NCBI GenBank assembly: GCA_937892865.1
Contig: CALBJG010000120.1
Location: 1 to 40,147, forward strand
Direction: 5' to 3'
Source: an uncultured Clostridia bacterium
GTDB taxonomy: Bacteria > Bacillota > Clostridia > Oscillospirales > Oscillospiraceae
Length of the DNA stretch: 40,147 bases
The notes beneath the pieces were generated by a model. The model saw nothing but the letters and a program-made list of their open reading frames with translations. It ran no database searches and was not told the DNA's origin. The translations under genes and the position numbers were made by a program. Shown here piece by piece: positions 38,602-40,147 of this stretch (positions within the stretch are counted from its first letter, which is position 1; every line of letters starts with the position of its first letter).

Positions 38602-39144
38602 ATGAGACGATTGGGTTTTATCCACGATATGATGGATGTAAAGGTTTTGATCCTGTTTGTAGCGGCTCGTTCCGGTTATCCTATGACATGCCAGGAGATT
38701 TACGAACTGTGCTACCAGGATGATTGTTTAAGTTATTTTGATGTATGTACCGCAATTCCCGAAATGCTGACCTCCGGTCATCTGCAGGCAGTTGATGGCG
38801 ATAAATATGAGATCACAGAAAAGGGCAGGCAGGACGGCGCACTGACAGAGGATTCAATTGCCTTTACTGTAAAACAGCGGGCAGAAAACGCCGTTGCACG
38901 GTTTAACCGCCAGTTGCGTCGCAATAGTTTTGTGAAAACACAGGTAATTCCCCGGGAGAGCGGCGACTTTTCCGTGGTAATGTCCCTGGACGATGAAAAG
39001 GGTAATTTAATGACATTGGAACTCCTTGCGCCGGATCAGCGCCAGGCAGTGCGTTTGGGAAAATTGTTTGAAAGTAAAGCCGAAGGTTTGTACAGCCTGA
39101 TTATGACAGATCTTTTGGATGAAGAGGACGATTTAGACGACTGA
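38602..39144 (+). CDS. DUF4364 family protein, winged-helix-like
   Basis: 180 residues, resembling the DUF4364 family of Clostridia. The N-terminal part (about 5-75) looks like a winged helix: VLILFVAARSGYPMTCQEI, then DVCTAIPEMLTSGHLQAVDGDKYEITEKG. The C-terminal half is a mixed alpha/beta domain, ending in a very acidic tail (DLLDEEDDLDD). Likely a cytoplasmic DNA-binding or regulatory protein; targets unknown. ATG 38602 has AAGAGGTG 6 nt upstream and is preferred to the GTG at 38593. Monocistronic, divergent from dpaAB and upstream of the ribosome hibernation gene. Confidence 0.85.
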   Translation: MRRLGFIHDMMDVKVLILFVAARSGYPMTCQEIYELCYQDDCLSYFDVCTAIPEMLTSGHLQAVDGDKYEITEKGRQDGALTEDSIAFTVKQRAENAVARFNRQLRRNSFVKTQVIPRESGDFSVVMSLDDEKGNLMTLELLAPDQRQAVRLGKLFESKAEGLYSLIMTDLLDEEDDLDD

Positions 39145-39149
39145 TCCCC

Positions 39150-39178
39150 TTGTCGATGAAACCGTATCGTGGTATAAT
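39150..39178 (+). promoter_or_regulatory. Sigma-A promoter of the hibernation factor gene
   Basis: TTGTCG (39150-39155), 17-nt spacer, TATAAT (39173-39178) with an extended TGG. A small hairpin CACCGG/CCGGTG (39187-39202) lies in the leader. Confidence 0.8.
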
Positions 39179-39223
39179 ATTAGTGACACCGGATGACCGG
39201 TGATATGAAAGGAGCGACCGCAT

Positions 39224-39760
39224 ATGAAGTTTCAGTACAGTGAGAAAAAAGTTAAGTTACCTCAGAATGTCCACGCCTATGCCGAGAAAAAAGTAATGAA
39301 ACTGGCCCGGTATTTTGAGGAGGATGCGGAAGCACTTGTGGTATTCTCTGTGGAGAAGAATCGCAATAATGTGGAACTGACCGTTCACGGCGCAGGCACC
39401 TGGTTCCGCGCCCACGAAAGCACATCTGATATGTTTGCGTCCATTGATGCGGCTATCGGCACCATTGAAGGTCAGATCCGTAAGAACAAGACCCGCCTTG
39501 CCCGCCGCTTGCGGCAGGATGCTTTTACCCGCAGTGTGGAGGAAACATCGTTTGCCCAGGAAGAGCCGGAAGAGGACCTGCAGATCGTCCGTGTCAAGCA
39601 GTTCTATATGAAACCCATGACACGGGAAGAGGCGGTAATGCAGATGAACCTGCTGGAGCATAATTTCTTTGCATTCCGGGATGAGGATAATGACGGCGCG
39701 TTTGCAGTTGTTTACCGCAGAAATGACGGCGGTTACGGTCTGCTGGAAGACGCGGAATGA
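39224..39760 (+). CDS. hpf: Long-form ribosome hibernation promoting factor
   Basis: 178 residues, the long HPF form. The N-terminal domain (about 1-105) is the beta-alpha-beta-beta-beta-alpha ribosome-binding fold (MKFQYSEKKVKLPQNVHAYA, VELTVHGAGTWFRAHES, DMFASIDAAIGTIEGQIRK). A variable linker with acidic residues (EEPEEDL) follows. The C-terminal domain (about 120-175; IVRVKQFYMKPMTREEAVMQM, LLEHNFFAFRD) mediates 100S ribosome dimerisation. It binds the 30S subunit at the tRNA/mRNA channel in stationary phase or stress. AAAGGAG lies upstream of the ATG, and the gene has its own promoter and a strong terminator. It sits just upstream of an rRNA operon. Confidence 0.95.
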   Translation: MKFQYSEKKVKLPQNVHAYAEKKVMKLARYFEEDAEALVVFSVEKNRNNVELTVHGAGTWFRAHESTSDMFASIDAAIGTIEGQIRKNKTRLARRLRQDAFTRSVEETSFAQEEPEEDLQIVRVKQFYMKPMTREEAVMQMNLLEHNFFAFRDEDNDGAFAVVYRRNDGGYGLLEDAE

Positions 39761-39776
39761 CTTGGAATAGTACTGT

Positions 39777-39808
39777 AAGGAGGTCTCGAAAGAGACCTCC
39801 TTTTTCTT
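39777..39808 (+). terminator. Strong rho-independent terminator
   Basis: AAGGAGGTCTC (39777-39787), GAAA loop, GAGACCTCCTT (39792-39802), then TTTCTTT. Confidence 0.94.
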
Positions 39809-39864
39809 TACTTGAAGGAGAAAGAAAAAACAAGAAAAAATTTGAACTTTCTTGAAAAAAGTTC

Positions 39865-39893
39865 TTGACAAAGACTTGTATTTATGATAAATT
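39865..39893 (+). promoter_or_regulatory. rRNA operon promoter
   Basis: Perfect TTGACA (39865-39870), 17-nt spacer, TAAATT (39888-39893), about 210 nt upstream of 16S. A- and T-rich sequence upstream (39825-39862) could act as an UP element. Confidence 0.7.
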
Positions 39894-40102
39894 AATCAGG
39901 CTCCGCTCTACAGCGGCAGTGACTTGTACCTTGTAAATTGAATAACGCAAAGACGAACAAAACACCTTGGACAATTATAATGGATTGTTTAAGTTATCGT
40001 GTATAAGACGAACGAATAACAGCCAACGAAATTCTTGAGTAATATTGCTAGAAGCAAATTATTCAAAAACTTGATTTGAGGCGCTATAGCGCTTTAGATA
40101 CA
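39894..40102 (+). other. rRNA leader region
   Basis: No gene. It contains a TTGTACCTTGTAAATTGAATA stretch of the kind that precedes 16S genes in Clostridia, AT-rich spacer sequence, and a GCGCTATAGCGC palindrome (40082-40093) just before 16S, probably part of the processing stem. Confidence 0.6.
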
Positions 40103-40147
40103 ATTTTTTGAGAGTTTGATCCTGGCTCAGGACGAACGCTGGCGGCG
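40103..40147 (+). rRNA. 16S ribosomal RNA, 5' end only
   Basis: The universal AGAGTTTGATCCTGGCTCAG sequence is at 40111-40130, followed by GACGAACGCTGGCGGCG, the standard bacterial 16S start. The gene runs off the right edge; the exact 5' end is approximate. Confidence 0.97.

Overview
The window looks like a chromosomal segment of an anaerobic, spore-forming, probably gut-associated member of the Clostridia (Oscillospirales-like Firmicutes). The evidence is strong AGGAGG-type ribosome sites, sigma-A promoters, rho-independent terminators, a SAM-I riboswitch ahead of metK, dipicolinate synthase genes, a Spo0A-family regulator, a class I two-subunit [4Fe-4S] fumarase, and the 5' end of a 16S rRNA gene at the right edge. 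There is no phage, plasmid, CRISPR array or tRNA. The genus is inferred, not read directly.

Layout. 1-380: tail of a CpsD-type tyrosine kinase. 633-4887: fumarase subunits, an M20 amidohydrolase, a Crp/Fnr regulator, a zinc-ribbon protein and a ferredoxin-like protein. 5020-9186: a GH78-type rhamnosidase and a TIM-barrel enzyme under a promoter with a perfect palindromic operator. 9495-12081 (minus): an acyl-CoA ligase and an E2-like acyltransferase lacking the usual catalytic His. 12196-12918 (minus): a Spo0A-like regulator with two 0A-box-like sites upstream. 13113-20770: a MacB/FtsX-type ABC transporter, a transglutaminase lipoprotein, and an MBOAT/AlgX-like polymer O-acetylation pair with a small lipoprotein. 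21381-24979: two secreted proteins sharing an apparently undescribed domain, plus a 39-residue peptide. The first protein and the peptide lie between two nearly identical 178-bp inverted repeats. 25153-28301: Wzz-like CpsC, a second CpsD and an ABC exporter. 28612-29484 (minus): a rhomboid-like membrane protein with a zinc-ribbon tail. 29624-31741: riboswitch, metK and a YdcF-like protein. 31899-37065: an AraC regulator divergent from a TIM-barrel isomerase/lyase and three Gfo/Idh/MocA oxidoreductases. 37179-38502 (minus): dpaB and dpaA. 38602-39760: a DUF4364 protein and a long ribosome hibernation factor, followed by the rRNA promoter and 16S start.

How the genes fit together. Much of the window concerns the cell surface: chain-length control and tyrosine kinase, O-acetylation, secreted surface proteins and exporters. 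A second theme is glycan or glycoside use, with two separately regulated catabolic operons. Neither catabolic operon carries a transporter.

Three features deserve most attention. (1) Two copies of a ~280-bp element with terminal inverted repeats each sit exactly in the loop of a bidirectional terminator between convergent genes. (2) The AraC-linked operon pairs a TIM-barrel enzyme with three NAD(P)-dependent oxidoreductases, one of them GH109-like, as expected for oxidative (3-keto) glycoside cleavage. (3) The surface gene/peptide cassette is bounded by 177/178-identical inverted repeats.
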